Shown one piece after another: positions 27,715 to 39,335 of a DNA stretch of 64,000 nt. Each line of letters starts with the position of its first letter. Positions within the stretch are counted from its first letter, which is position 1. The position numbers and the translations under genes are program-made. The notes under the pieces were generated by a model that worked only from the letters and a program-made list of their open reading frames with translations, was not told the DNA's origin and made no database searches. Source of the stretch: Adiantum capillus-veneris (taxonomy: Eukaryota > Streptophyta > Polypodiopsida > Polypodiales > Pteridaceae); contig CM043942.1 in NCBI GenBank assembly GCA_014529385.2, positions 24,764,469-24,828,468 on the forward strand, read 5' to 3'.

Positions 27715-28212
27715 GCAAGGATTACCTTCTACAGGAGGTTATGATTCTGTTTTCGTGGTTGTTGATATGCTCACAAAAGTGGCTCATCTAATACCTATAA
27801 AGACAACCTTTACTGCTTCAGATATTAGTCGGGTATTCATCAAGGAGATTTTTAGGCTACATGGTCTACCCAAGCGTATCGTCAATGATAGAGATGCCAA
27901 GTTTACATCAAAATTTTGGACTTCTCTTTTCCAATCTATTGGGTCACAATTAGCTTTGAGTACAGCATACCATCCGCAGACAGATGGGCAAACTGAAAGG
28001 GTTAATCAAGTCATTGAGGACATTCTCAGAGCCTATTGTTCGCAAGAGCCAAAGAAGTGGTTACAATATCTACCTTTGGTGGAGTATGCTTATAATTCTT
28101 CCGAACACAGAAGCATTGGAATGTCACCCTTCAAAGCTCTTTATGGACAGGACTGTTTAGCACCACCGAACTTCTCAGATCCGACCATCAGGGTAGAAGA
28201 CTCTAGGAAGAT
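27715..28212 (+). pseudogene. Element D integrase core
   Basis: Starts within the core (GLPSTGGYDSVFVVVDMLTK); the zinc finger is missing. The catalytic triad is visible as Asp in VVVDMLTK, Asp in VNDRDAKF and Glu in GQTERVNQ. Conserved blocks follow (LSTAYHPQTDGQ, EYAYNSSEH). A frameshift near 28200 moves the C-terminal part to another frame. The core belongs to the chromovirus type. Without RT or zinc finger it cannot function alone. Confidence 0.88.
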
Positions 28213-28731
28213 ATGGAAGCTCAGACTAGAGCTATTCGCCAAGACATTCAGGCCGCTCAGGATAGACAGAAGCACTATGTAGATAAGAACCGTTTGGATA
28301 GAACTTTCAAAGAAGGGGATAAGGTTTTTCTGCGAGTCCGACCAAAGAAAAGCAACTTATCGCTAGGCAGATATAAGAAGCTGAGCCCAAGGTATTGTGG
28401 ACCATTCGAGATCGTTAAGGTTGTTAGTGACCATGCCTACAAGCTAAAGTTACCCGCAAACTTGAAGGTTCATGATGTATTCCACGTCAGCTTACTAAAA
28501 CCCTATATTCCTAATCCTGATCAATTCTTGGACTCAGATAAGATAGTCATGCTAGCACAAGGAGTTCTCGAGCTCCAACCTGACTATGTACTTGAAACCA
28601 GGGAAAGAAAGTTACGCAACAGAACTATCACGGAGCATCTAGTAAAGTGGAAGGATTATCCTGAAGAACATGCAACTTGGGAGGACGAATCAATGCTCAT
28701 AAAAGATTACCCAAACACATTCTTGAGATGA
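28213..28731 (+). CDS. Element D integrase C-terminal domain and chromodomain
   Basis: A frame of 172 codons open to TGA at 28729. It has the linker (RQDIQAAQDRQKHYVDKNR), the GPY/F domain (GDKVFLRVRPKK, KLSPRYCGPFEIVKVV, KVHDVFHVSLLKPY) and a canonical chromodomain near the end (EHLVKWKDYPEEHATWEDE). The two aromatic cage positions W are kept. It is out of frame with the integrase core. The chromodomain is more canonical than the one in element C, so the two belong to different chromovirus branches. Confidence 0.88.
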   Translation: MEAQTRAIRQDIQAAQDRQKHYVDKNRLDRTFKEGDKVFLRVRPKKSNLSLGRYKKLSPRYCGPFEIVKVVSDHAYKLKLPANLKVHDVFHVSLLKPYIPNPDQFLDSDKIVMLAQGVLELQPDYVLETRERKLRNRTITEHLVKWKDYPEEHATWEDESMLIKDYPNTFLR

Positions 28732-28752
28732 GGACATCTCAAATTTTTCACG

Positions 28753-28762
28753 TTGGGGAGGT
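28753..28762 (+). promoter_or_regulatory. Polypurine tract of element D
   Basis: TTGGGGAGGT directly before the TGTAAGG start of the 3' LTR. Confidence 0.7.
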
Positions 28763-29430
28763 TGTAAGGTCTCTGACCCCGACCAAAAGAACACCATTGT
28801 ACCATGAAAAGAATATAATGAAAAAAGTTACTATTTTTTTCAAATTCTGTCAGTACCATGATGTTTAGAATGTTTTAAAGCTTTGAAATGTGAATTAAAA
28901 TAATTTTTGTAAAAAATTTCCAAAAATAGAAAGTTTTTGGTCACCCGACCCGTCTAGTTTTGACCGTCTTGAAAAACTGCACCCGTATCCCGAATTTGAA
29001 AAAATGCATTTTTGGACCCCAGGGATTGCTAAATATGGTAGGTACTCGGACCAGTACGCCTTAGTTAGAGCTTAGTATAGCAATTTACGGCATTAAATTC
29101 CGACTCGTATGGGCCGTTTTAGCCTAAAACCAATTTTTCCTAAAGTTGTCCGGGGAGGCACCGGGGCTTGAGGCTGTGTGGGAGCAGGTTCCAGGCCACT
29201 CTGAGCCAACTTTAGAAGCTAGGGGGCGCCCTCTTGCCTTGTGGGAATTGTAGGGAAGTTTCCAAGTTAGAGAGTGGGTGTGAGAGCCAGTTAAACTGAC
29301 CAACTAGACACTTGGTGGGTAGGCAACTAGACTTGCCAATGCATTAATTGAGTGCTCACTCAGATGCTTATAGCAACCCAGATCGATTTTCAGCCTTGAG
29401 GAGCCTATTTAAAGGTGTGATCACACACAC

Positions 29431-29452
29431 ATACATGCGCACACACACACCC

Positions 29453-29532
<80 letters not shown>

Positions 29533-29540
29533 CACACACA
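29431..29540. repeat. (CA)n microsatellite in the D 3' LTR
   Basis: Mostly pure CA with CCAGTA and CTA interruptions; counterpart of 23729-23845. The His-Thr-rich frame over it is spurious. Confidence 0.95.
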
Positions 29541-30383
29541 CCTTGGGAAGGTGCTGCCGGCACACACACAGTTTTTCAAGGAGAAGCAAGGAGGGAGGTG
29601 CTGCCGAAATTCTCATCTTGAGGATTCATTTGGATCAGAAAATCAAAAGTATTCTCAGCCCCTTATCACGGTAATCATGGTTTAATTCTTGCTCTTCTTA
29701 ATTCTCTTCATTATTCTCCAAATACCTCGTCTACTATGCTTAATCCTAGCTATAATTCCCAATAGCTGCTCTCTAAATTTACATAGCTATATTCCATTAC
29801 ATAATCATCATCTAATTAGCTAATTTATGCAGCCATTCATCATTCTTAATCTATGATTAACACATGATTAGAAGAGAATTCTCTCTCTAGGCAGCATAGT
29901 TAATTAATTGTCAGCCCCGCCGGGAACAATGTTGATTTGATGAAATTCATTCTTTTACCACTCAATAGTGTTGTAATTAAATTAGATTCAAATTTCTCAC
30001 ACATTAAGATGTGATTAAGGTAAATATAATCCTTCATTAGGCCACTAAAAAGAAAATTTCCTAACACCTATGCATGCAGTAACTCTGCATCTTTCTTATT
30101 ACACTAGTAAAGTGTTGAGCTTGTTTAATCCATCTCTCTTGTAAATTAATTAGTAAAATTCTGAAATTTCCTAATCATCTAAGCCAAGTAATTAACTTTA
30201 GAGCCGGTTCCCATAGGATAAGTAAAGTATTACCCATAAAATTGCTAGGTTTCGAAGGAAAAATCTAAAGCCTTGCATAAGAAGGACCCTTCAATGATTC
30301 TAATATGCCATTTGGTTTGTTATGATGCTCTCGGACCTTATCTCTTTTTATTCAAGTTTATCATTTAAAGTAGTGAGTATAAA

Positions 30384-30509
30384 ATGGCCCCGGTTAAGAG
30401 AACTCGCTTCGGTGGTGCGGGAACAAGCAATGTGAATGGAAAGGGAAAAGCTCCCATGGACGAACAAGCACCGGCCATCTCACGAGCCATTGACGAAGAA
30501 ATGGAAGAG
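30384..30509 (+). CDS. 3' LTR copy of the putative element D first exon
   Basis: Identical to 24689-24814 except one base that changes Ser to Ala, with the same ATG and the same GAG|GTAGGT donor. From this position it could only be spliced to host sequence downstream, so it is not expected to be used. It serves to show the ancestral reading frame. Confidence 0.4.
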
Positions 30510-31591
30510 GTAGGTCACAATTTTATTGAGTTGTTTAATTAGCATTTCACACGTTTAGCTAGGAAAGAACATATCCCCAAACATGTTCAAGAAATCCAAC
30601 GGAAATCTCGGCATTGAATTCATTGTACATTTAAGTCTAAGGTACGAAAGAAATGATTGATGGATATACTGTTTGCAATAGGAAAGAATGTCTGCTAGGG
30701 AAAATTTAGCTCGACATGTTCATTCTATTTCCAATGTTGAATTAGTCCTGATCCCCCTACTGATCACAGGGGGCAGAGTTCCTCGTTAAGGGCTCTTGAA
30801 TCCACGACTTGCTTTCTATGCGGTGGATACCCAGGACTTGCTTTCTATGCGGTGGAAACCCATGTCTTGCTTTCTATGCGGTGGGAGTGTCCATGTCGTG
30901 CTTTCTATGCGGTGGACATACCTAGTTGTATGGGCAGCTAGGCGACAACGGGAGGAGTAAACTCTCGCTGGAGGGGGGATGTTGTACCTACAGAACATTG
31001 GAATTTTGATGAATAAGTTTGAGTAGAATTTTTACTAGAATACTGTCTTGGTGCCTCTTTGCAATACGGATTGAAGGGCTGTCTTAATGAACATTGTGAT
31101 TCGGAATCTAATCAAGGAATGTTTATGTTGAACAATCATTGTCGTAGTAATTAGGACACACAAGGAAGTGTGAGTATGGGGGTGGAAAGTGGGGGCTTGG
31201 CTCAGGTTGCCAATGCCTATGAGAAGGGTGGTCCCTATTGGTCGGGAACTCTCTGTCCCCATAGTGTTTAAATCGATACTAGTAATACTCATTGCCCCTA
31301 GAGCGGCGAAGTCTCAAGTTTACGTGCCTCTGAAACATGGGGAAAAAGGCACTCGAGGTTTCTCTCCTCTTGGAAGGTGGGTCTTAGGATCGCTAGATAG
31401 GTTAAGTACACTTCCCCTGCGAGGTGGAGCTAGATCTCATTGGTAGTAGGCTCGAACTCGACTCACTTTGTGATGAGAGATCGTCTGCTAGTTGAACCCT
31501 GAACCACTTTGTTTGCTTCCGCTATAGATCTAGTGGCCACCAGGTTCACCATCAGATCCGCCGTTAGATACGGTGGGGTGGGGACCTCACA

Positions 31592-31596
31592 GCGGC
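31592..31596. repeat. 5-bp target site duplication (right) of element D
   Basis: GCGGC, identical to 3282-3286. Confidence 0.9.
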
Positions 31597-33990
31597 ACGA
31601 GAGATTGCAAACTCTATGCCTCAGCTTACACCCGTCGGCCTGGCTTCTCTGGGCACGTCTTGCATATTGTGAACTTGTTGGAACCGTTCCGCGCCGGTGC
31701 AGACCGATTTCGAGAGGTATCACAACGCCCAAAATTCCGAGCTCTTGACCTACGCCTTCCTTTGCACGCTGCTTCGGCGCGACCGTGCCTATCAGTCCAC
31801 CGTGTACGTTGTTTGGATAGAGGGTTTTGCTCGCTTGTGTTAACCACAGGAGGCTTGGCTAGATGGCGTGCAAATGTTGGAGACAGCTAGGCAAGGCAGC
31901 CCTGACTTAAGTGAGCTCTTTGTTGGAAACTAGTTTCTGATGCAGGTGACGTCCACCACCTCCTTCATATAACCAGCTTGTCACATGCCTCAAGCGTGGC
32001 ATGGCTGATTATGTTCCTCTTCTTCTTCTTCGTAGTCTATTACGGGTCGCAACTGTGATGTGGTGAAGCATAGCCATGTCATGGGCACTCTCATGTCGAG
32101 CTGATCGGACTCCACAACCTCCCCTTAACTGGCTGGCTCTTTCACAACGTATTAGCATGCCATGAAATTTAGCAGGGTCAGTCGGTTATTATTTACATGC
32201 TCTAACTCTGCCTCAAGGACTCTCCCTCACATCGTCAAACGTTGCATAGGATCCGACCTAACCAGCAGGTCAAAAATTATTCCTCAAATCGTGACATGGA
32301 GAGGCACCTGCAGCCCGCACACACACAAGTGCAACAAGCTGTGACAGTCGAGCCCCTTTCCCTTCCTCGAGCACGTGGCCCTTGCTACCCTTCGCATTCA
32401 TAGTGGCACGCAGCTTGTCCGCCCAATGAACCCGAAACAATAGCATGTAGCCTGTTCGCTCGTCTATCCGGCCAATGAACTCCAACCAGCATGGCGTATT
32501 TGACTAGCCAATGAAATGGAGCCGGCAACGGCCTCCAGGAGATGATTTTATTAAAAAAACAAAAACATGCATTGTATATCATGAGCCTACTGGAACCGTT
32601 CCGCACACACACGGAGACAATGTGAGAGGAATCAGGATAGCAAGCAAATAAGGCTTTGGCAACATAACCTCATTGCAATGGTTGCCATTGCGAGAAGAAA
32701 CGGCTTTGGCAACATAAACTTCTTTCACTAGTTTCCAACAATAGAACCTATATTGTATTGGTTTTCAATAGAAGAGGCTTTGACTGTAAGTTTTTTTGCC
32801 TGCAAAGATTTAACAGAAACTCTAACACTAATTAACAGCATGCGTCGTTTGTGCACACTCTACACAGAAATCGCTTTCCACCTTATGATACAACATGAGC
32901 CAAAAATGTTACCACCTTATGATACAACATGAGCCAAAAATGTTAATATGTCTGCTTTTACTAAATATACACTCACTATCATGGTGCTTCCAAAGAGGAG
33001 GCTCAATATGGCGAGGTCTTTAATGGCCCCATATGATTATTTTGTCTCGTTTCCACTTTAAAGACAACTGTGAGAACAGTCCCAGTAAGGGCACTTGCAC
33101 TCCTCCCAATGGGAAAAGTGAAAATGCAAGAAAAACTAATAGAATGCAAAACACCTAGAAGGAAATGGAGTTGAGAACTACTACTTGATAGAAGCAAGAC
33201 CCATGTCAATGTGCCAAAAATTTGAGGGAACGATATTTGAATGAATGTGTCCAATTATAAAAAATGCAGAGGCAGGGCAAGGGACTGATTGCACAAACAG
33301 AGGGTCCGGTGTCATATGCACATGAGTCAAAGCTACTTTGAAGATACAATTGAAGATCATGTTTTTTTGAAACCAGTCTTAATGTTAATAAGACAAGTGA
33401 CTTGTTGTACATGCTACAATGATGCCGCAACCTAGGGCACCCATGAAAAGTAGCCAATTTTTTCACTGAGAATGGACATACATAACATGATCATTGCTAG
33501 TTAGCATATTGAAAAGGATGTGGAAGACTTGGTGCGTTTGTGTGTAGGACAGGTACATTAAAGTTACAGTTTGCAAGCACAGAAAGAAATGAAGGAAGGT
33601 GACTGCTCATCCAAGCTCCCTCGATGTCAACTGTTATTGCCAGTCCGCAAGACAAAGCACTTGGCCCTGTGTCCCGTTAAAAAAGAACATGCTGATCAAC
33701 CTATATATGGAAATGTATTCCAAGTGGATAATACAAGTGAAAAGTGCTAGAACAATAGACGGTAGGTGCATGTCCTCAGCTTGTCACAAGCATCGACAGC
33801 TCTGTCGTAATAGTCTCACGCCAACATGGAATGGTTCCGCATTTGCTGGCACTTGCGACAGGCCGGGGGCTATTTATTTTGTTCCGTGATTGAAGGGATT
33901 GGGGCTTTTTTTGGTTCCATCCAATAAATTTCTCTCTTTAATGTTATTATTGTTTGATGTCATGACTGCAACAACTTGACTTCTTTCTTG
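31597..33990. other. Noncoding stretch right of element D
   Basis: About 2.4 kb without a recognisable gene. GGAACCGTTCCGC occurs at about 31680 and again at about 32591 in a similar context, and GGTTCCGC at 33833, hinting at a diverged dispersed repeat. A 34-bp tandem pair is at 32878-32945. Short frames here have no family features. Confidence 0.6.
32878..32945. repeat. 34-bp perfect tandem duplication
   Basis: Two adjacent identical copies of a unit beginning CCACCTTATGATACAACATG, and no third copy. Perfect identity means it is recent. Confidence 0.95.
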
Positions 33991-34017
33991 ATGATTTTGT
34001 TGTGACAATAGTTATTT

Positions 34018-34687
34018 CTAGTTCTGTTTGAAGCTATAGATTAAAGCTACTGTATTATGTTTGATTTCCGTTTTGGAACATGCACCTACAAATTCTTGAG
34101 CTAATGTATTTAAGTCCATGATTGACCTCGGTGGAATGTTTTGGAACCATGTTAGTGCTTTTCCTTCTAATGTCGTTCCAAATCCCTCAAATTGAGTATG
34201 GAAATCAAATACGCATTCTGCTCTTAGCACTTTCTTAAAGCTTGCTAAGTGGTCATATGGATCCCTAGATCCACTATGTTTTTTGAACCACTTTTAAAAA
34301 TCAGATAATCTGATACGTCTATTTGGCTCAACTCCTGGTCTCCTGGCAGTTGATCCTATCCCGAGTCCTTCAAACCAGTCTATTGAAAATAGTGACTCAT
34401 GTAGCCCTGGACTGGCTTTAGTGTCACACGGTTTTCTTTGTGATGAGGTAGGTTTGGGTTTTTTAACATTGCTCCCAAAATATCTCTCCCAAAGTTCCTC
34501 TCTTGGTATAGTTTCTGGTCCTTGGTCCAATATCCAATCTTTTATGGAGTACCCTTGGTATTTGGTTTGTTCTACCTCCTCAGGACTCATCATAACAAAG
34601 TTATAGCTGTAACAATTCCTAAATAGGTAGGTTGGTAGATCTGCTGAACCCTTGCCTTTGATTTTGAAGCTATAGATGATCTTCATG
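34018..34687 (-). pseudogene. gag: Element G gag fragment
   Basis: On the minus strand one frame starts at MKIIYSFKIKGKGSADL, has a Pro/Arg linker (STARRPGVEPNRRIRLSDF), a stop near 34293, then the gag signature: KKHSGSRDPYDHLASFKK and TTLEGKALTWFQNIPP. The F(S/K)G..DP..HL..F and the Trp block are typical of plant Ty3 gag N-terminal domains. It ends at 34018 without a zinc knuckle. The first 130 residues are unlike other gags in the window (SPEEVEQTKYQGYSIKDWIL) and I do not recognise them. Confidence 0.7.
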
Positions 34688-34689
34688 GG

Positions 34690-36385
34690 TGTTAATTGTC
34701 TTGATTTGGCATGAGAAGTCCATAGAAGATCTTTGACGTTTCCATCGTCCCAACAATAGAATCCTGATTATTTACTTTCCTCAATTTTATACTTTTTAGG
34801 CTTGTGTTGCCATGTATTCAACTTGTTATGGTCCCTGGACAAGTTTCACCACTTTTGAAAAACATTTATCCAAGGTATTAATTGTTTTGTGTCCACAGAC
34901 TCAGTTTTTGAGAATCTGACTTAAGTCTCACTTTTGTGACCCAAATTTCACCAAATTTGATTTATGGACTCTACTTGATATGCTTGACATTGAGGTATAC
35001 TCAAATGTGCAAAAATGTCCAATTTTGTAGTAGATGTAAATAATCGTGATTATTTACTCCTGGTAATTTTGTGAAACTTTTTGCCACAATGTTGACATAG
35101 AATGGTTAAGCAGCTCAATTTAAGCCCCCTAGCCAAGTTTCATCAAGTTTGGATAATCCCTGTTCAATTGGTCAACGGTTTTGTGTCTGCAGACTGAATT
35201 TACAAATTTGGCCATAATTTTTACTTCAATGATCCAAATCTTACCAAATTTGATCAGTGTGGGCTTAATATAACATGCTAAGACTAGTGGTATGCACCAA
35301 GAGAGATTCCTCCATCTTTTCAAGGTTGCACTTCACAATCGTGCACTCAACCTTTGATGTAGAGAATTCATCCAACCGCTTTCGCAATACCCAATCTTTC
35401 CATGCATGCTGGGTTCATCAAAAAAGTTGAGAAATAGGACGAAGTAAATGATCGCAATTTTTTGCAATTTCTGGTCAACAGAGCATGTACACTTGTTTAA
35501 CACTTCAATATAAGCATCTGAGTCAAGTTTCACTAAGTTTGAATAAGATTATCCCAATTCACACTTAAGTTCTCGACAATCAGTACAGATTTCAATTTTA
35601 ATCAAGGTTTTGGTCAGTTTGGTCATCCAAATTCTATGGGCCTTTACAAAAGATGTTTGTACACATGCATAGAGTCTCTGGTATCAACCTTGGTCACTTT
35701 TGAGCTAAAAGTAAATAATCAATTATTTACTTTTGGCCTAAAATGAACACTTTTTTAATCTTTTTCACTGGATAGTCTTTTTATGATTTGAGTCCAATCA
35801 AAACTTGATTTGACCTAAATGTCAAGAAAAAGTAAATAATCAGAGTTTTTTGTAAACTCTTGAAACTTTACCTCAAATGCGTCCTTAAGCTTACCCACTG
35901 GTTCATATAACTTTTAAAGCATAATATCTAGCTGGATTCAGTGGTTGCCAGTCTTTTGATGCTCTTTCAAGCCGTAGACCTGAAATTTTGTAGCTTCACA
36001 TAAAGAACTCACAATTGATTCTTCTGGAGTGAGCAATGCTTTAAGATCCCACCTCGGATTCTACTTACCCTACTCCTAGATTCTACTGCAATGGGGTTGT
36101 GGAAAGTGTCCACAAACACTCGTTTTCTTGTTTTTATGGTTTTTTGAGACTTGATCTTAAGACTTGTCTCAACCCTCAATCATTCTCAAAATCCTAATCT
36201 AATCCTACAATCTTAAAAGGTACTTAGCAAGTACACTTACTTCCAAGCTACCTCTACACAACAAAAGACAACAATCTTAAGCTATGCGGTTTTAAAAAGA
36301 AAGTTTTGACTCTAGGTGATCCTAGAGGAAGTTAAAGGACAACTATAGAAGACGCTTGTATTTTTCCTAGTTTAGGTCTCTTCAA
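34690..36385 (-). other. Long leader of element G with diverged repeats and hairpins
   Basis: Phrases such as CAAGTTTCA(C/T)(C/T)AAGTTTG...TTTTGTGTC(C/T)(A/G)CAGACT recur at about 34842, 35137 and, weaker, 35525, giving repeats of roughly 300-390 bp. Hairpins with GTAAATAATC arms are at 35036-35057 (perfect 10-bp arms) and 35711-35730. No coding frame is maintained. Confidence 0.55.
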
Positions 36386-36403
36386 TCCTGGACAGCGGTG
36401 CCA
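36386..36403 (-). promoter_or_regulatory. Putative primer binding site of element G
   Basis: Minus strand TGGCACCGCTGTCCAGGA, two bases after the LTR CA end at 36406. It resembles the TGGCGCCGTTGCCGGGG-type tRNA-Asp site of Athila elements. Confidence 0.55.
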
Positions 36404-36405
36404 AG

Positions 36406-37235
36406 TGTGGGATGGGTGTCTAACGTCACTCTTATCTTATTGCAGACATAGCAAGAACCACGAATATAATTGTCAATCCATGGGACGAAGCGGACTTGAC
36501 TAGTGTGTACAAGCTACAAGAGGTTGTCAATCTCTTGGAAAACAATAGACAACTCGCATCTAGCTCAAGCTATACTCAAATGACAGAAATCACCAAAATC
36601 TAGCGGCTAATCGGCAAACAGTTCACAATCTTTATAGCATCAAACAACATTCAAACATTATGAAACTTCTAGGACATGTTTATAAGACCGAAGCAAACAT
36701 GCTTATGGTCTCAAATCTCACTTTACGTCAAGTGCAAAAATTGCGATTATTAACAACAGACAGTGAGTTTTTGACCTAGTCGTTTTCGACCCAGAATGCA
36801 TCTAAATGCTTAGCAATGATGTCCCAATGGCCCGCCTATACCTATTTTATTATTTTTAAGCTTAAATTCCTACTTATGATGAAATTAGATCGTGGGTCGG
36901 ACCGTGGGTCGGTGATGCCAAAAGCTAGGGATTACCATGAAATGCTTATGTCAACGCGTAGAGCTCTTACTGACGGTTGCAATGCAACAGACGACACTAC
37001 AATGTGACAACCGGGAAGGGAGTAGGAAGCATGAGAAGGAGATAAGCGAGTGCCGTTAGCTCACACTGTGTTTCTATTATCCAAAACTTACAAAAACTGG
37101 CTTTTATACCTTATGGCAATGTTTTCGTGGTCAAAACTAATAATCTGGGAGCTCTAACTAAAGATAGGCTAATAAAATCTGGAAGTTTATAGCCTCGGCT
37201 CATCAATTACATTGTTTATCTAGAAAGTAGAAGCT
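36406..37235 (-). repeat. Element G 5' LTR (right boundary uncertain)
   Basis: In plus orientation it starts TGTGGGATGGG at 36406. A minus-strand TATA-like GGTATAAAAGCC lies at about 37104-37115, so U3 must extend to the right of it. CA ends near 37211 or 37234 are possible. No second LTR is in the window for comparison. Confidence 0.5.
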
Positions 37236-37402
37236 ACAACATTCTCAAAAGCCTAAAACTCTCCACTAGTCCTTGCAATCAAAAGTCTCTAAACCATGGG
37301 TTTGGCTTCTTGAGAACTAATCTTCAAAGGTAAAGAAGAGTAGCAACTAAGGTTTTAGAGGGTACCAAAACACAAAGTAATTTAAACATAAGTTTAACTA
37401 GC

Positions 37403-38690
37403 ATGGCTGACAATAATCAAGAGAGTAGAACGAATATGGACAACTTTGATTTTGCACATGAAGGTGCTAGTGAATGATGCCCCAATGCTTGTTAGCTATC
37501 TTGTTACTAGGTTGCAACAAGCTATGGGAAACCCTGCTTTGCAAGCCAAATTTACTCAACAACGTTGTGCTTATGGGATTTCCCTTCCTCTTCAAGAGGA
37601 GAGAGAGCTTAGGAAGCCTCTTGATGAGACTCCAAAACGAAGACTCTCCCATAAGAGAGGAGGAATCCAAAGAACAAGAAATAAGTGAATCACTAAGTTC
37701 CTCTGAAGATGTGACTCCACGAAGACGACGGAAGAGGAAACAGCCAATCCATAGTCCTTCTCCTCATCACTCCAAAAGGGAAGAGAGGAAAAAAAAGAAG
37801 ACAAAGTCAAGAAAGAGGTCACCCTTTTATCCTTCTTCTTCACCTTCCTCCTCTTCAGACAAAAGCAACAGCTATTCTCCTAGAGAATACAAGAGGAGAG
37901 GACATAAAAAATCCTACCCCTGCTTGGAGAAGGTCCCAAAAACTTAAGAAGTTAAAAGAGGGAGAAAAGAGTATCTCTTTTCTCACCTATGATGGCACCA
38001 TTGGTGCTACCAACAAAGTATTTTCCTTCATCCAGCAATTGATGCAGCCTTTGGAGATGAGGGCTTCACAAAGTCCTCCAAAGCTACATCATGTAGCTAT
38101 GCACTTCCAAAAATCTGCTCGTCAATGGTAGACAAGCCTTCGTGGCAAAATGACAAAGCCCCAAAGACATGGAAAACTCTCCATCATGAAGCAAATCCTT
38201 GCAATCAATGTAGAGGACAAAGTGCTTACCAAATGGTGGAGTTTGAAGCTGCTCTCCAACGAGTCTATCCACAAGTATATGGACAAGTTTTGAGATCTAC
38301 ATCTCAAGGCTTCTGTCTTTCAAAAGATATACTTCACCGAGAAAAAGCAACAATTTTGTGTGGGATTACTTGAAGAAATGGCCAGTTATTTCAACTCCCA
38401 ATGGCTTGGTTCTATCACCAAAGTAATCTACCACACTATGGTTACTTTGAATATCAATTTCCAACAAGGGGCTAAAAGGAATGCCAAGACCATCGAAAAC
38501 AAAGATTGAAATGATTCAAAGGGGAAGAACAATGCCCAAAACTCTTCCCAAGGAAATTCCAACAACAACAACAACAATCGGTCCAAGGAGAAGGGAGTCT
38601 ACAAAAGTAAAAATAAACTCTCTCCTGAAGAGTTAGAAGCTTTTTGTAAGGACCACAAATGCTTTAAGTTCCCGCAATGAGACTCCTAGA
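37403..38690 (+). pseudogene. gag: Element F gag, degenerate
   Basis: It starts MADNNQESRTNMDNFDFAH like element C gag. The frame is lost after about 20 codons and regained: the basic RS-like region (KKTKSRKRSPFYPSSSP, one module rather than two) and the post-basic RRGHKKSYP lie near 37680-37930. The capsid helices are in shifting frames up to about 38470. A knuckle fragment (KDHKCFKF) at about 38645 has lost most of the CCHC motif. At least five frameshifts or stops. Not functional. Confidence 0.85.
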
Positions 38691-39335
38691 GCTTCTACAA
38701 TTGAAGCTTCAAAAGAGGATGGTCATTGCAAAGGATCACCTCTCTCCTATGCTTGGGGAAAGGTAAGGGAGCATGATGCCTTCATCTTGTTTGACCCTGG
38801 CTCTACTCACAATTTCCTATCAATGGAGTTGGCCACCAAGTTAGGCATTCAATCTCATGAGATGGGAGATGTTGTTGTAGCTAATGGAGCCTTCAAGGGG
38901 CAAGAAGCCACAATAACTCCCTTGATTGGAAAATTGGGGCTTCATGTCCAAGGCTATGTTGACAAAGAAGATTTCTTCATCTCTCCTCTCAAACATGAAG
39001 ATGTCATCCTAGGGGCACCATGGTTTGACCATATGGATGTTAACCTAAAGTTCCTTGAAAGAAGGTTGTACTTCAAGTACAGGGAAAAGAGCAGGTATGT
39101 AAATGCTAATGAGCCTAGTCGTACCATACCCCTTATAAATTCTCTTGCTTTTGACAAATCAATGAAAAGCTCAATTTCTACGTACATGATTTTTGTCAAA
39201 CAATCCATAAAAGGTCTTAATGTTTTATCAAATGAATATGGTAGGAATCAAGAAGTGTTAGAGTTGTCTAGTTTTCTAATTGGATTCCAATATGTTTTTA
39301 TTGATGATATCCCTATGGACTTACCTCCAAAATGA
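38691..39335 (+). pseudogene. Element F protease segment
   Basis: Open from 38787 in the retained frame. It has FDPGSTHNFLSMELATKLG (the same DPGST active site as C), GYVDKEDFFISPLKHEDVILG and FDHMDVNLKFLERR, and ends at a TGA after IDDIPMDLPPK where C continues into RT. Protein identity to C is high. This is the best-preserved part of F. Confidence 0.88.

Larger units (their letters stand above)
3287..31591 (+). mobile_element. Element D: Ty3/gypsy chromovirus with nested insertions
   Basis: The outermost element of the nest. The 5' LTR is 3287-3999 plus 23729-25896, the internal region is 25897-28762 and the 3' LTR is 28763-31591, flanked by GCGGC duplications. Without the inserts it is about 8.6 kb. 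The LTRs (about 2.8 kb) are long for a plant chromovirus, a trait of Tekay/Del-type lineages. The internal region has suffered a large deletion: protease, nearly all RT, all RNase H and the integrase zinc finger are missing, while gag, the integrase core and the chromodomain remain. It cannot move by itself. LTR divergence is clearly higher than in elements E and C, which fits D being oldest. Confidence 0.93.
28763..31591 (+). repeat. Element D 3' LTR (uninterrupted)
   Basis: 2829 bp, TGTAAGG...CCTCACA, followed by the GCGGC duplication. It gives the reference for the split 5' LTR: TATA-like box 29406-29413, CA repeat 29431-29540, putative exon 30384-30509, tandem repeat 30798-30920. Confidence 0.95.
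34000..37235 (-). mobile_element. Element G: 5' end of a minus-strand Ty3-like element
   Basis: Reading leftward: LTR (about 37235-36406), primer site (36403-36386), a leader of about 1.7 kb with internal repeats, and gag (34687-34018). It breaks off near 34000, so protease, pol and the 3' LTR are missing. The primer site resembles the tRNA-Asp type used by Athila/Tat elements, and the long leader before gag fits that group. Its right edge appears to have replaced the 5' LTR of element F. Confidence 0.65.

Noticed and set aside
31597-33990. Host gene to the right of element D
   Set aside because: No conserved domain, no consistent codon use, and the only frames are under 110 codons.
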